From an uncultured Porphyromonadaceae bacterium (GTDB taxonomy: Bacteria; Bacteroidota; Bacteroidia; Bacteroidales; Muribaculaceae), in the NCBI GenBank assembly GCA_900541555.1, contig UQKE01000007.1:3774-67773 (forward strand): DNA of 64,000 nucleotides. Direction: 5' to 3'. The notes under the pieces were generated by a model that was given only the letters and a program-made list of their open reading frames with translations, was not told the DNA's origin and searched no databases. Positions within the stretch are counted from its first letter, which is position 1. Each line of letters opens with the position of its first letter. Positions 43,763-53,021 of the stretch are shown piece after piece. Position numbers and translations under genes: made by a program.

Positions 43763-44080
43763 CCTTTTCTGCCGCCCGCCGCACCGACGGTACAACTTCC
43801 CCGCCCCAGCGCAAAAACCAAGACAAGAACAAGCCATGCAATCCTGAAAAACCCAAATAAACGCCTTGCCTCCCAAGTCCGCACAACCCACAACGCCCCA
43901 TCCACAAAATCATCATGCTTTTCTTCATTCCCGCTGCCTTTGAGTCAGTAGAAAAAAAGATATAAATGAATTTGTTTGCGTATTGGCCAATTTCACCAAC
44001 CTCACAACCCTTAACTCTAAACTCACATCCCCTCTAAAAACCGACTGTTTCTATTTCTTTCGCCCATACCCGCATCTGTC
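43763..44080. other. Intergenic stretch without a supported gene
   Basis: 318 bases, C-rich on the plus strand in its first half. Short frames exist on both strands, but none has a start context, family resemblance or protein-like composition. I see only the flanking small RNA terminator and the 44081 hairpin. Confidence 0.5.
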
Positions 44081-44115
44081 AACACAACGAAAGCCGCCTT
44101 TTGTTGTGTTTTTTT
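44081..44115 (+). terminator. Hairpin with T-run overlapping the next promoter
   Basis: AACACAAC (44081-44088) pairs with GTTGTGTT (44103-44110), followed by a T-run. It resembles an intrinsic terminator and overlaps the TTTG of the downstream promoter by a few bases. Confidence 0.6.
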
Positions 44116-44143
44116 GATTTCATTAAAACAATTTATATCTTTG
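44113..44143 (+). promoter_or_regulatory. Promoter for the paired barrel proteins
   Basis: TTTG at 44113-44116, a 19-bp spacer and TATCTTTG at 44136-44143, leaving a leader of about 67 nt before ATG 44214. Confidence 0.65.
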
Positions 44144-44213
44144 TCATGCCAAAGTGTTGGGTCTAACAATTGTTCCAAATCTAATCACTCATAATCAGAA
44201 AAACAGCAAAACC

Positions 44214-44831
44214 ATGAAGCAAATGAAATTCAAATTTCGCAAAATCTTTCCGGCAATCGTCGCATTGCTAGCAGTATCCACAGGACAAGCAGCCGAACCG
44301 GAAACAGCTGTCAACATCGACTATCGCCATTGGGAAGAATCGCGCCATGAACTCCGAGGCTACAAAGGCTTTGTTGAGGCGGGCTATTCATGGTATTTCA
44401 AAAACTTCAACCCCATAGCATCGGAATTAATCACAAACACATCTCCGAAATTCAGCTTGCTCACATCGCACGGCTATCAATTCACCAACAATTTCTACCT
44501 CGGTGGAGGAGTTGGCATCGACCATTACACCACATGGAAGCGCACCACAATGCCAATCTTCGGAAACATCCGCGTAAACCTGTTGGGAAACAATCGCTAT
44601 TCGCCCCTATTCGACTTGAAAGGCGGTTATTCCATTGGCGAGCAAGAAGGTCTCTATGTGGGTATTCAAGCAGGCGTGCGTGTCAAAACTACAAAACGGC
44701 AAGCCGCCTATGCCGTTTTCGACTTGGCATACCAATACGACAAAAAAGGATACGACATTGATCTCGACGGAGTGCGCGACGAGCAAACCTGCGCCCTTTC
44801 GATTGGTTTCAAAGTGGGTTATGAATTTTAA
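44214..44831 (+). CDS. Outer-membrane beta-barrel protein, paralogue 1
   Basis: 205 aa from ATG 44214, with a signal peptide ending around GQA. The mature part alternates hydrophobic and polar residues with the pattern GYKGFVEAGYSWYF, SLLTSHGYQFTNNFYLGGGVGIDHYT, MPIFGNIRVNLL and a C-terminal strand ending IGFKVGYEF, with the terminal aromatic typical of BAM substrates. It probably forms a small eight-stranded barrel. The next gene, 11 nt downstream, is a diverged copy. Function is unknown. Confidence 0.78.
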   Translation: MKQMKFKFRKIFPAIVALLAVSTGQAAEPETAVNIDYRHWEESRHELRGYKGFVEAGYSWYFKNFNPIASELITNTSPKFSLLTSHGYQFTNNFYLGGGVGIDHYTTWKRTTMPIFGNIRVNLLGNNRYSPLFDLKGGYSIGEQEGLYVGIQAGVRVKTTKRQAAYAVFDLAYQYDKKGYDIDLDGVRDEQTCALSIGFKVGYEF

Positions 44832-44842
44832 AACAGCGAACA

Positions 44843-45442
44843 ATGAAAACTAAAATAATTGTAACATTCGCGCTTTGCGCGGTTTCAGCAATTGCATCAG
44901 TAGCGCAAGGCAGCGACACCGCCACACTGCAAAACTACCAAAAATGGCAATCGCGCCACACGCTCCAAGGCTACCGATGGACAGTGGAAGCCGCCTACGA
45001 ATTCGACATCGACAACACGAAAGTGCAAGCGCTCAACGCACTCGACGACAAAATTCCGATCGACAACCGCAACTTCAATTTCGCGACCGTCCACGGCTAC
45101 CAATTCAATAATTTCTTCTATTTGGGAGCCGGCATCGGGGTGCAACGATACACAGCCGTAAACGCCACCTCCATGCCGATTTTCGCCGATCTTCGCGTGA
45201 ATTTCCTCAACGACCGCAAACTGACGCCATATGCCGACTTCCGAATCGGAGGCGCGATAGGCCGAATCGGAGGATTTCGCGCCACTGCCATGCTGGGAGT
45301 TCGCATCAAGACCATCCGCAGGCAAGCAGCATTGATTGGCATCGGCATCACGAAAGAAAACGACTACCCCTGCCACGCCGTAAGCGGAACGGAATATTTC
45401 GAAGGCACAACCCTCGGCATCCGGATCGGATACGAATTCTGA
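44843..45442 (+). CDS. Outer-membrane beta-barrel protein, paralogue 2
   Basis: 199 aa, same plan as its upstream neighbour: signal peptide ending ASVAQ, then RHTLQGYRWTVEAAYEF, FATVHGYQFNNFFYLGAGIGVQRYT, MPIFADLRVNFL, GVRIKTIRRQAA and a terminal GIRIGYEF. Shared blocks HGYQF.N.FYLG.G.G, MPIF...RVN and V(R/K)(I/T)K.. indicate tandem duplication followed by divergence. The pair is transcribed together. Function is unknown. Confidence 0.78.
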   Translation: MKTKIIVTFALCAVSAIASVAQGSDTATLQNYQKWQSRHTLQGYRWTVEAAYEFDIDNTKVQALNALDDKIPIDNRNFNFATVHGYQFNNFFYLGAGIGVQRYTAVNATSMPIFADLRVNFLNDRKLTPYADFRIGGAIGRIGGFRATAMLGVRIKTIRRQAALIGIGITKENDYPCHAVSGTEYFEGTTLGIRIGYEF

Positions 45443-45526
45443 CCCCCGACATGCGCCTGAACGCACAGATGGACTTGCCAAATAATCGCTTGCCGACTCG
45501 CCTTGGAAAAATCGTGGCAAATAAAA

Positions 45527-45557
45527 TTTGCAGTTACGGAAAAGATGCGTATCTTTG
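45527..45557 (+). promoter_or_regulatory. rpsO promoter
   Basis: TTTG at 45527-45530, a 19-bp spacer and TATCTTTG at 45550-45557: a consensus Bacteroidota promoter with a leader of about 40 nt before rpsO. Confidence 0.75.
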
Positions 45558-45599
45558 CCGCCACTAATCGAATATTAACTTTTTAAATTTCTTTTTAGT

Positions 45600-45875
45600 A
45601 TGTATTTAGGTGCTGAAGAAAAAAAGAAGATCTTCGAGAAATACGGTAAGTCGAATACTGATACTGGATCGCCTGAATCTCAGATTGCATTATTTTCTGT
45701 CCGTATTGCTCATTTGACTGAACACTTGAAGTCAAATCACAAAGATCATAACACAACTCGAGCTCTTAAACGCCTTGTCGGCAAGCGTCGTCGCCTTCTC
45801 GACTATTTGATCAAAGTCGACATCGAACGCTACCGCGCAATCATCGCGAAAGAAGAACTCGGAATCAGAAAGTAA
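45600..45875 (+). CDS. rpsO: 30S ribosomal protein S15
   Basis: 91 aa. The S15 motifs [29 protein letters not shown] and [16 protein letters not shown] are clear. It binds 16S rRNA helices in the small-subunit platform. Monocistronic, with its own promoter and terminator. Codon use (for example ctt, cgt, act) is visibly different from the C-ending bias of its neighbours, as expected for a highly expressed ribosomal gene. Confidence 0.98.
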   Translation: MYLGAEEKKKIFEKYGKSNTDTGSPESQIALFSVRIAHLTEHLKSNHKDHNTTRALKRLVGKRRRLLDYLIKVDIERYRAIIAKEELGIRK

Positions 45876-45895
45876 GCGGCTGCAAGCCTCTACGA

Positions 45896-45937
45896 CAAAA
45901 AAGGTTGCCTTTCCAACAAAACGGGGCAGCCTTTTTT
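45896..45937 (+). terminator. rpsO terminator
   Basis: AAGGTTGCC (45901-45909) pairs with GGCAGCCTT (45925-45933), with A-run before and T-run after. Confidence 0.88.
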
Positions 45938-46029
45938 CGTTTGAGAATGCGATTTAAATATCGCTAAAAACTACCACATTCCAAAGGTTTTACGTATTTT
46001 CGCAGTTGTTATTTATTTTGAGGAAAAAC

Positions 46030-46473
46030 ATGGACAAAATCACAGTAAAAATAATCAACGAATCGAGCAACGACCTTCCACAATATGCCACGCCTTATGC
46101 GGCCGGAATGGACTTGCGAGCCAATTTGAAAGAGCCCGTCACATTGCAACCGCTCGAACGGCGGCTCATCCCGACAGGCATTCGCATCGAATTGCCGGAA
46201 GGCTATGAATGCCAAATTCGCCCCCGAAGCGGATTGGCCCTGAAAAGCGGCATCACCGTGCTCAACACCCCCGGCACCATTGATGCCGACTATCGCGGAG
46301 AAATCGGCGTGATACTCGTCAACCTCTCCGACAAGCCATTTACGGTCAATCACGGCGAACGCATCTGCCAAATGGTGGTGGCTCGCCATGCCTCCGTCGA
46401 ATGGCAACCGTCCGACAACCTTGCCGAAAGCAACCGCGGCGACGGCGGCTTCGGGCATACCGGCATCAAATAA
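46030..46473 (+). CDS. dut: Deoxyuridine 5'-triphosphate nucleotidohydrolase
   Basis: 147 aa from ATG 46030 ([12 protein letters not shown]). All five trimeric dUTPase motifs are readable: [47 protein letters not shown] and the flexible C-terminal [10 protein letters not shown]. It hydrolyses dUTP to dUMP, keeping uracil out of DNA and feeding thymidylate synthesis. It heads the run of TPR, DUF4292 and EnvC-like genes that often follows dut in Bacteroidota. Confidence 0.97.
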   Translation: MDKITVKIINESSNDLPQYATPYAAGMDLRANLKEPVTLQPLERRLIPTGIRIELPEGYECQIRPRSGLALKSGITVLNTPGTIDADYRGEIGVILVNLSDKPFTVNHGERICQMVVARHASVEWQPSDNLAESNRGDGGFGHTGIK

Positions 46474-46515
46474 CGACAATCAAGAAAACGAACGACATTG
46501 AGAATATTTCGCAAC

Positions 46516-48264
46516 GTGAAAAAATCAATCAAACACATATCCATTGCCATCTGCTTGTCGACATTCATGCTGCCCATGTTCGCGCAATACGGCACGCACG
46601 AAGCCGACAAAAAGAAAGCGCAATACATATTTTTGGAAGCCATCGCCAAAAACACGGAAAACGACGCTTCCGCTTCCTTCGACTTGCTGCAAGCAGCCCA
46701 CAGCCTCGATCCCGAAAATCCGACGATCGGATTCTATTACGGAATGTCGATCCTGTCGGCCGACGAAGTGGAAAAAGAAGAGATGGACACCGCGTTAAGC
46801 CTGATGAAACGCAACACGCTTCTCCGCCCCGACGATTTTTATGAGAACTACATTTATGCCATTCTCTGCTCGTCGATTTCCGACTATGACGAAACAATTC
46901 GTGTCGTGGAAACATTGCTGAAAAAATATCCCGACCGCATACAGATGTACCCCGTGCTTGCCAAAAGCTACGCTTCAAAGAACGAGTTCGGAAAAGCCGT
47001 TGCCGTAATCGACAGCCTCGAAAAAACAGAAGGAAGATCGACATCGACGACAATCATGAAAATCGGCTATTTGCTCAACATGAACGACACGGCAGCCATC
47101 ATCGCGACAGGAAAACAATACTTGTCCGACGCGCCAAAAAGCGTCGAGCCAAACACCCTGATGGGCAACGTTTATGCACAATTGGGTATGCCCGACAGCG
47201 CATTTGTCTACTACGACAAAGCCCTTGCCATCGACCCCGACTACGGATATGCCAACCTGCAAAAGGCAAACTTGTATTACAGCACCGGCGATTCGACCAA
47301 TTATGAAAAGGAAATCACCTCGGTCCTCTTAAACAAAAACATCGAAGTGGGAACAAAAGTGGACATCCTCACCGACTACATCCGCACCCACATCCAGCAA
47401 AACGACTCTTCCGACAGAGTCGACAACATGTTTGCCACGATTCTCGAACAGCACAGCCACGAAGCGCAAATACACAGGCTCTACTGCGACTATCTCACCT
47501 ACCGTGGAAAATACGACGCGGCAGCCGAGCAGCTATCGTACACCGTCGACATCGATCCGTCCGACCCAAAAGACTGGGAACGGCTCATGTGGCTCTACAC
47601 ATTCAGCGAAAAGCCGGAAAAAGCCATTGAAACCGGAAGCAAGGCTTTAAGCTACGACCCCGAACACATCACTTACTACCAAATTATCGGGGCAGCCTAC
47701 TACAACATGGGCGATTACGACAAAAGCATCGAGTACTACGACACATTGCTCGAAAAAAACAAGACGCTCATGCTTGTCAATGAAGCCGACATCTATTCCG
47801 CATTGGCCGAAAGCTACAATCAGAAAGGCGACATTGCCGCCACTTTGCGCAACTACGAAATATCATTGGAAATAGAGCCCGACAATCCGCTCGCGCTCAA
47901 CAACTACGCCTATTCCCTATGCATAAGCTATTCAGAAAATGCCGACTCGCTTGCAAAAGCCGAAAAAATGTCGAAGCGCTCCATCGATATCGAACCGGAA
48001 AATTCTTCTTCGTTAGACACCTATGCGTGGATCATGTTCCTCAAACGCGATTATAAAACCGCGCTCGAATATATCGAGAAAGCAATGGAAAATGCAGATT
48101 CCGAACGCAACAACGCCGAACTTCTCGAACATTATGGCGACATTTTGTTCATGTTGGGACGTCCCGACGAAGCTCTGGAACAATGGAAAAAAGCATTGGA
48201 AGAAAATCCGGATTCCGAATTGTTGAAGAAAAAAGTCGACCACAAAACGTATTTCTATGAATGA
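46516..48264 (+). CDS. Exported TPR-repeat protein
   Basis: About 582 aa. There is no ATG near the 5' end: GTG at 46516 starts KKSIKHISIAICLSTFMLPMFAQ, a credible signal peptide, while the first possible start in frame is TTG at 46498. The mature part is a solenoid of roughly a dozen tetratricopeptide repeats, for example YQIIGAAYYNMGDYDKSIEYYDTLLEKN and LLEHYGDILFMLGRPDEALEQWKKALEENPDS. It probably scaffolds envelope complexes. Its 3' end overlaps the DUF4292 lipoprotein gene by 8 nt, an arrangement typical of Bacteroidota. Confidence 0.85.
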   Translation: MKKSIKHISIAICLSTFMLPMFAQYGTHEADKKKAQYIFLEAIAKNTENDASASFDLLQAAHSLDPENPTIGFYYGMSILSADEVEKEEMDTALSLMKRNTLLRPDDFYENYIYAILCSSISDYDETIRVVETLLKKYPDRIQMYPVLAKSYASKNEFGKAVAVIDSLEKTEGRSTSTTIMKIGYLLNMNDTAAIIATGKQYLSDAPKSVEPNTLMGNVYAQLGMPDSAFVYYDKALAIDPDYGYANLQKANLYYSTGDSTNYEKEITSVLLNKNIEVGTKVDILTDYIRTHIQQNDSSDRVDNMFATILEQHSHEAQIHRLYCDYLTYRGKYDAAAEQLSYTVDIDPSDPKDWERLMWLYTFSEKPEKAIETGSKALSYDPEHITYYQIIGAAYYNMGDYDKSIEYYDTLLEKNKTLMLVNEADIYSALAESYNQKGDIAATLRNYEISLEIEPDNPLALNNYAYSLCISYSENADSLAKAEKMSKRSIDIEPENSSSLDTYAWIMFLKRDYKTALEYIEKAMENADSERNNAELLEHYGDILFMLGRPDEALEQWKKALEENPDSELLKKKVDHKTYFYE

Positions 48265-49111
48265 CATACGTATCCTAATCGTCGTGCCTTTGCTTGCCGT
48301 GCTTCTTGCTTCCTGCGGGGCATCAAAGCAAATTGCGGCTATTCCGTCGCAAGACGGCATCGAGTCTGAAATCCAAATCGAGACAGATTGGGACGCTTCG
48401 CCCTATAATCCCGCCACCGTCGCCGAATCCATTCCGGAATGGACCGACCTGACCGCTTCCGGCGACATCGTCATCGATGCATCCGGAAAGTTGAAAAGCG
48501 CTTTCCAAATGAAAATGGTGCGCGGCAAGTCCGTCTCTTTCTCCCTGCGCCCGTTTTTAGGCATCGAAATGGGGAAAATATACATCGACTGCGACTCTGT
48601 CACGATTGTCGACAAATACCACAACCTATATGTCAAAGACGCCATCGCTTCTTTCCTCGGCTCCGGCATCAGCATCGACAATTTGCAAAGCCTCCTGCTG
48701 GCTCGTCCTTTCGATTTGCAAACAGGCCCGCTTTCTTCCGAAAATCTAACCGATTTTGAAGCCTCGGCAACCGACGGCGACGGGCTATGGACGCTCTTCG
48801 CGCGCAACGTTGCCGATTCTTTCAGCTATTTCTTCGACATGCACGAGAATCGGATAAACGCCTTCAACGTCGAACTAAACAGCGGGCAACTTTACGCCCT
48901 CCGATTCAGCGAATACCGAACCACCGACAAAGGCGCGATTGCAGGAAAAATCTCTGCCAACATTCCTCTCGCAGGAATGGATATTTCTTTCGAACTGCGC
49001 TTCGGCAAATCCGTCAAATGGGACAATGGCATCACAGACAGAATTTCCATTCCGAAAGATGCCCGACGCTATTCCCTTCCCCTCATTTTAAAAGCTCTTT
49101 CCAAACAATAA
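48257..49111 (+). CDS. DUF4292 lipoprotein
   Basis: 284 aa with a lipoprotein signal ending VLLASC. Segments such as LTASGDIVIDASGKLKSAFQMKMVRGKSVSFSLRPFLGIEMGKIYIDCDSVTIVDKYHNLY and the later LSSENLTDFEAS match DUF4292. The beta-rich fold is reminiscent of LolA/LolB-type lipid- or lipoprotein-handling proteins, but that is inference. Its fixed position between a TPR protein and an EnvC-like protein suggests an envelope-assembly role. Confidence 0.82.
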   Translation: MNDIRILIVVPLLAVLLASCGASKQIAAIPSQDGIESEIQIETDWDASPYNPATVAESIPEWTDLTASGDIVIDASGKLKSAFQMKMVRGKSVSFSLRPFLGIEMGKIYIDCDSVTIVDKYHNLYVKDAIASFLGSGISIDNLQSLLLARPFDLQTGPLSSENLTDFEASATDGDGLWTLFARNVADSFSYFFDMHENRINAFNVELNSGQLYALRFSEYRTTDKGAIAGKISANIPLAGMDISFELRFGKSVKWDNGITDRISIPKDARRYSLPLILKALSKQ

Positions 49112-49118
49112 CAACGCC

Positions 49119-50609
49119 ATGCTGAAATCCATCATTTTCTATATTTCGACAATCCTGTGCGCAGCGACAGCCTTCGCGCAACAACCGGCCATGGACGATC
49201 TCAAACAGCAAACTCAAACTGCCCGCCAAGAAATACAGAAGACTTCCCAAAAAATCAAACAAAACAAAAACAAGACCCTCAAATCTCTCAACGACCTGAA
49301 TCGCATCACTGCCGAAATCGGGGAAAAGCAAAAAGACATCGACGAAATAAACCGACAAATCATCGATATCAACGTCAAAATCCAAAACGTCAACCGCCAT
49401 ATCGCAGCTCGCGACTCCGCGCTTCGCGTGCTCCGCGAAAACTATCTGAAAGCCATTAAGAAAATCCGAAGCCACAACGCCACTGCCAACAACAGCAAAA
49501 TGATGTTTCTGTTTTCGTCAGAATCGTTCCATCAAGCATACAGGCGCTTGCGCTACTTAAAAGAATTCTCGCGCTGGAGAGAAGGGCAAACCAAGCAAAT
49601 CAAAAACGCAATGGCCGAACTCGAAAAGCAAAAACAGCAGTTGCAGGCTCTTCAAAAGGAAAAAAACGAAGCCTACAACACTATCAACAGCACGAAGCTC
49701 GCGCTTGAAGGCCAAAAGAACGAACAAAACCGAATGATTGCGGCATTGAAAACAGAACAAGGCAATTTGTTGCAGATACTTCATGAGCAACAACGCAAAC
49801 TCGACGAACTCGACCGGCAATTGAACGCCCTCATCGAAGCCGAGCGACGCAAAGCCGAAGAAGAAGCGCGAATCGAAGCCGAACGGCGAAAAGCCGAAGA
49901 AGCCGAACGCGCCCGCATAGCCGAAGAGCGGCGCAAAGCCGAAGAGGAACGCATCCGGAAAGAACAAGAAGAAAAAGAAGCCGAACTGCAAAAAATAAAG
50001 CAACAGCAACAACAGGAAAAAGAGAAAAAAGAAAAAGAAGAACTCAAACGCCGCCGGCAAGAAATCGAACAGCGGCAAGAAGAGTTGCGCAAAGAAAAAG
50101 AGCGGCTTGAAAACGAAAGGGAGGAAGCTCGAAAAAAAGAAAAAGAGCGCAGAGAAGCCGGCTACCCCGATGAAAATGAAATCAAGCTGACAGGCAGCTT
50201 CGAAAGCAACAAAGGCAAACTGCCATACCCCGTCACGGGAAGTTTCCGCGTTGTGAAGCCTTTTGGCAAACACAAGCATCCGGTGCTCGAATATGTCACC
50301 ACCGACAATCCCGGAATCGAAATCGAAACCGATGCCGGCGCAATGGCACGATCGGTGTTCGACGGAACCGTGTCCTATGTCTATCAAGTCAACAACGAGT
50401 ATAACTACGTCGTCATCCTCAAACACGGCGAATACATCACCGTTTATGCCGGTTTGGAAACAATCGCCGTCAAAAAAGGCGATTCCGTCAAAGCCGGACA
50501 AGCATTGGGCTCGCTTTTCACAGACGTGAACGACGACGATCATGCCATGCTCCACTTCCAAGTGAGGAAAGGCAGCACGAAATTGAATCCGCAAGAATGG
50601 TTGAAATAA
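49119..50609 (+). CDS. EnvC-like murein hydrolase activator with degenerate LytM domain
   Basis: 496 aa with a signal peptide ending TAFAQ. A coiled coil fills about residues 25-250, passing into a very charged stretch of E/K/R repeats (about 245-350). The C-terminal 120 residues are a peptidase M23/LytM fold (PVTGSFRVVKPFGKHKHP, GIEIETDAG, VILKHGEYITVYAGL, LHFQVRKG). The first zinc-binding pair (HxnD) is not recognisable and only part of HxH remains, so it is probably not a peptidase but an activator of amidases at division, as EnvC is. It shares one base with the next start. Confidence 0.85.
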   Translation: MLKSIIFYISTILCAATAFAQQPAMDDLKQQTQTARQEIQKTSQKIKQNKNKTLKSLNDLNRITAEIGEKQKDIDEINRQIIDINVKIQNVNRHIAARDSALRVLRENYLKAIKKIRSHNATANNSKMMFLFSSESFHQAYRRLRYLKEFSRWREGQTKQIKNAMAELEKQKQQLQALQKEKNEAYNTINSTKLALEGQKNEQNRMIAALKTEQGNLLQILHEQQRKLDELDRQLNALIEAERRKAEEEARIEAERRKAEEAERARIAEERRKAEEERIRKEQEEKEAELQKIKQQQQQEKEKKEKEELKRRRQEIEQRQEELRKEKERLENEREEARKKEKERREAGYPDENEIKLTGSFESNKGKLPYPVTGSFRVVKPFGKHKHPVLEYVTTDNPGIEIETDAGAMARSVFDGTVSYVYQVNNEYNYVVILKHGEYITVYAGLETIAVKKGDSVKAGQALGSLFTDVNDDDHAMLHFQVRKGSTKLNPQEWLK

Positions 50610-51571
50610 TGGAAAGTCCTGCAATGATTTCAATTCAACGATACACGCCCGAACACAAACGGCTATGGGATGAATTTGTGGCGAAATCGAAAAACGCCAC
50701 GTTCCTCCATTTCCGCGACTATATGGACTACCATGCCGACCGCTTCACCGACCATTCCCTAATGGCTTTCGACGCCAAAGGGAATGTGCTCGCATTGCTC
50801 CCCGCAAACATCGACGGCGATACGCTCCATTCGCATCAAGGCCTCACGTATGGCGGCTGGCTCACTCCGATCAAGCATTTCAACGCCTCGACAATGCTCG
50901 AATTGTTCGATGCAACAATCCAAACATTGAAAAAAAACGGCATTCGCACGCTTGTCTACAAAGCCATCCCCTACATCTACCATCGCTATCCCGCCGATGA
51001 AGACCTTTACGCGCTTTTCCGCCACGGCGCACAACAAACCGAATGCGACATTTCCATCACATGCGTCAACGGCAACCCGCTAAACAAATACAGCAAAGGC
51101 ACGAAACTAAACATCGCCAAAGCGCGGCAAAATGGCATCGAAATAGCAGAATCGCAGGACTTCGAAAGCTTTTGGAAAATTTTGGAAACACATTTGAAAG
51201 CGCGCCACAACGCGACGCCGGTACATTCGCTCCAAGAAATGCGCCTGCTCCATGAACGTTTCCCGAACAACATCCGCCTATTCTCAGCCTTTCGCAACGG
51301 CAATCTCGTGGCCGGATGCGTATACTACGTCACCGACACCGTCGCCCACGTCCAATACGCCGGAAACACGCCCGAAGGAATGGCGCTTGGCGCCATGACG
51401 CTCATCCACGATCAAGTGATGCACGACACATTTGCCGGCAAGTGCTACTACGACTTTGGCACCTGCAACGAGCAGCACGGGCAATACCTCAATGACGGGC
51501 TTGTGATTCAAAAAGCCGGATTGGGAGGGCGCGGCATCGCCTATAACATCTATAAATTAGACATTCTTTGA
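50609..51571 (+). CDS. GNAT/FemAB-like acyltransferase
   Basis: 320 aa from ATG 50609, which overlaps the EnvC-like TAA as TAATG. An ATG 12 nt earlier lies inside the upstream gene and is unlikely. FLHFRDYMDYHADRF, KGTKLNIAKARQNGIEI, NNIRLFSAFRNGNLVAGCVYYVTD and YYDFGTCNEQHGQYLNDGLVIQKAGLGGRG resemble the FemAB-like/GNAT acetyltransferases near polysaccharide export genes. The acceptor is unknown. A sugar or peptidoglycan precursor is a guess from its place before a flippase gene. Confidence 0.75.
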   Translation: MESPAMISIQRYTPEHKRLWDEFVAKSKNATFLHFRDYMDYHADRFTDHSLMAFDAKGNVLALLPANIDGDTLHSHQGLTYGGWLTPIKHFNASTMLELFDATIQTLKKNGIRTLVYKAIPYIYHRYPADEDLYALFRHGAQQTECDISITCVNGNPLNKYSKGTKLNIAKARQNGIEIAESQDFESFWKILETHLKARHNATPVHSLQEMRLLHERFPNNIRLFSAFRNGNLVAGCVYYVTDTVAHVQYAGNTPEGMALGAMTLIHDQVMHDTFAGKCYYDFGTCNEQHGQYLNDGLVIQKAGLGGRGIAYNIYKLDIL

Positions 51572-53010
51572 GCGCAGGAAACAACATATCCGCAACGATC
51601 TTCCAAGCCATCAAATTGTTTGGAGGCGTTCAAGTTGTGAGCAACTTGTGTTCCGTCGTGCTCAACAAATTGGTGGCAATCTGGATTGGCCCCGTCGGCA
51701 TGGGACTTTTCAGCCTTTACAATGCAGCCATCGACATGCTCCGTTCGGCCACATCGCTCGGCTTGCGCAGCAGCTGCGTGCGGGAAGTGGCAATTGCTTC
51801 CGCCTCCGGAAATCCCGCCACGCTGGGGAGAGTCATTGCCATCGTCAAGAAATGGTCATGGTTTGCAAGCATATTCGGCGCAATCACGACCATGGCGCTC
51901 GCGCCGTTGCTCAGCCGCTGGTCGTTTGGCACAACCGACCGCATCTGGGACTTCATCCTGCTTGCTTCCGTCTTGATGTTCAACGGCTTTATCAGCGGAG
52001 AGCAAGCCATTTTGCAAGGCTCCGACCGTCTTCGCCGGCTTGCGTCGGCCTCGTTGTTCGGCACAATTGGCGGATTGCTCTGCTCCATCCCGCTATTTTA
52101 CTACCTCCGCGAAGACAGCATCCTGCTGTCTGTCATCGTCTATCATGCCGCGCTCTTGATTGCCACGCTTGCCTTTCGCCATAAAAAATACCCTCGCGCA
52201 ACCCTTACTAACAAGGAAGCGGCAAAAGGAGGCATGCCATTCGTGAAATTCGGGCTGATGCTCACACTGAGCGACTTCATAACCATGCTCTTCACCTACA
52301 TATTTTCTGCCTATTTGAATCGCACGGCAGGAACAGCCGAAGTGGGATTCTACCAATCCGGATTTTCATTGGTGGGGCGCTATCTCGGTCTTATTTTCAC
52401 CGCTTTGAACATGGAATACTATCCGCGCCTTGCACGCGTGTGCCATAGCGCTTTGCGCATTCGCGTATTCGTGTCGGAAGAAATACGCATTCTCATGTTC
52501 ATCCTGACGCCTGCCGCCGCCATATTTCTGATTGCAAGGGAATTAATCGTCTCGCTCCTCTATTCTTCCGAATTCCATGCCATCATTCCCTACATCACGT
52601 GGGCCATCGTCGGCACAGTGTTTCGCGCTTACTCGTGGTGTTTGGCAGTGACCATCATAGCAAAAGGCGACGGACGCACATTCTTGTTCACCGAAACCAC
52701 AAGCGTCGTGACCGGCTTCGTGCTGAACGTGACATTCTACAACCTTTGGGGGTTAGACGGATTGGGATTTGCCTACATGACATGGTATGCCGCTTATTGC
52801 GTAATCACGGGATTCGTCTATTTCCGCCGCTACCGATACACGCTTTCGCATGCCACCACCTTCATTTCGCTCGTCGCTTTCGCTTCCGTTGCAGCAATCG
52901 CCATGCTGCTTGAAGCGCAACTGACACTATTTGCAATCGCGCTGACTGCCGCGCTTTGCGCCTTTTCTTTCTTCATCCTGCGCAATTCGCTTCGCACGAA
53001 ACGGCATTGA
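51568..53010 (+). CDS. Polysaccharide flippase (Wzx/MATE-like, O-antigen translocase)
   Basis: 480 aa, 12-14 predicted membrane segments. IFQAIKLFGGVQVVSNLCSVVLNKLVAIWIGPVGMGLFSLYNA at the start and the repeated pattern of paired helices match the O-antigen translocase branch of the polysaccharide-transport superfamily. It would flip an undecaprenyl-linked glycan across the inner membrane. Translation apparently begins at TTG 51568, whose TTGA overlaps the TGA of the acyltransferase gene; the next in-frame ATG is about 45 codons in and would cut the first helices. No glycosyltransferases are in the window. Confidence 0.85.
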   Translation: MSAGNNISATIFQAIKLFGGVQVVSNLCSVVLNKLVAIWIGPVGMGLFSLYNAAIDMLRSATSLGLRSSCVREVAIASASGNPATLGRVIAIVKKWSWFASIFGAITTMALAPLLSRWSFGTTDRIWDFILLASVLMFNGFISGEQAILQGSDRLRRLASASLFGTIGGLLCSIPLFYYLREDSILLSVIVYHAALLIATLAFRHKKYPRATLTNKEAAKGGMPFVKFGLMLTLSDFITMLFTYIFSAYLNRTAGTAEVGFYQSGFSLVGRYLGLIFTALNMEYYPRLARVCHSALRIRVFVSEEIRILMFILTPAAAIFLIARELIVSLLYSSEFHAIIPYITWAIVGTVFRAYSWCLAVTIIAKGDGRTFLFTETTSVVTGFVLNVTFYNLWGLDGLGFAYMTWYAAYCVITGFVYFRRYRYTLSHATTFISLVAFASVAAIAMLLEAQLTLFAIALTAALCAFSFFILRNSLRTKRH

Positions 53011-53021
53011 CAGGCACGACT

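Noticed and set aside
43614..43928. Minus-strand open frame of about 104 codons between the phosphatase and barrel genes
   Set aside because: It crosses the candidate small RNA and its promoter and terminator, has unlikely composition (many W, G, L in low-complexity order) and no family resemblance.
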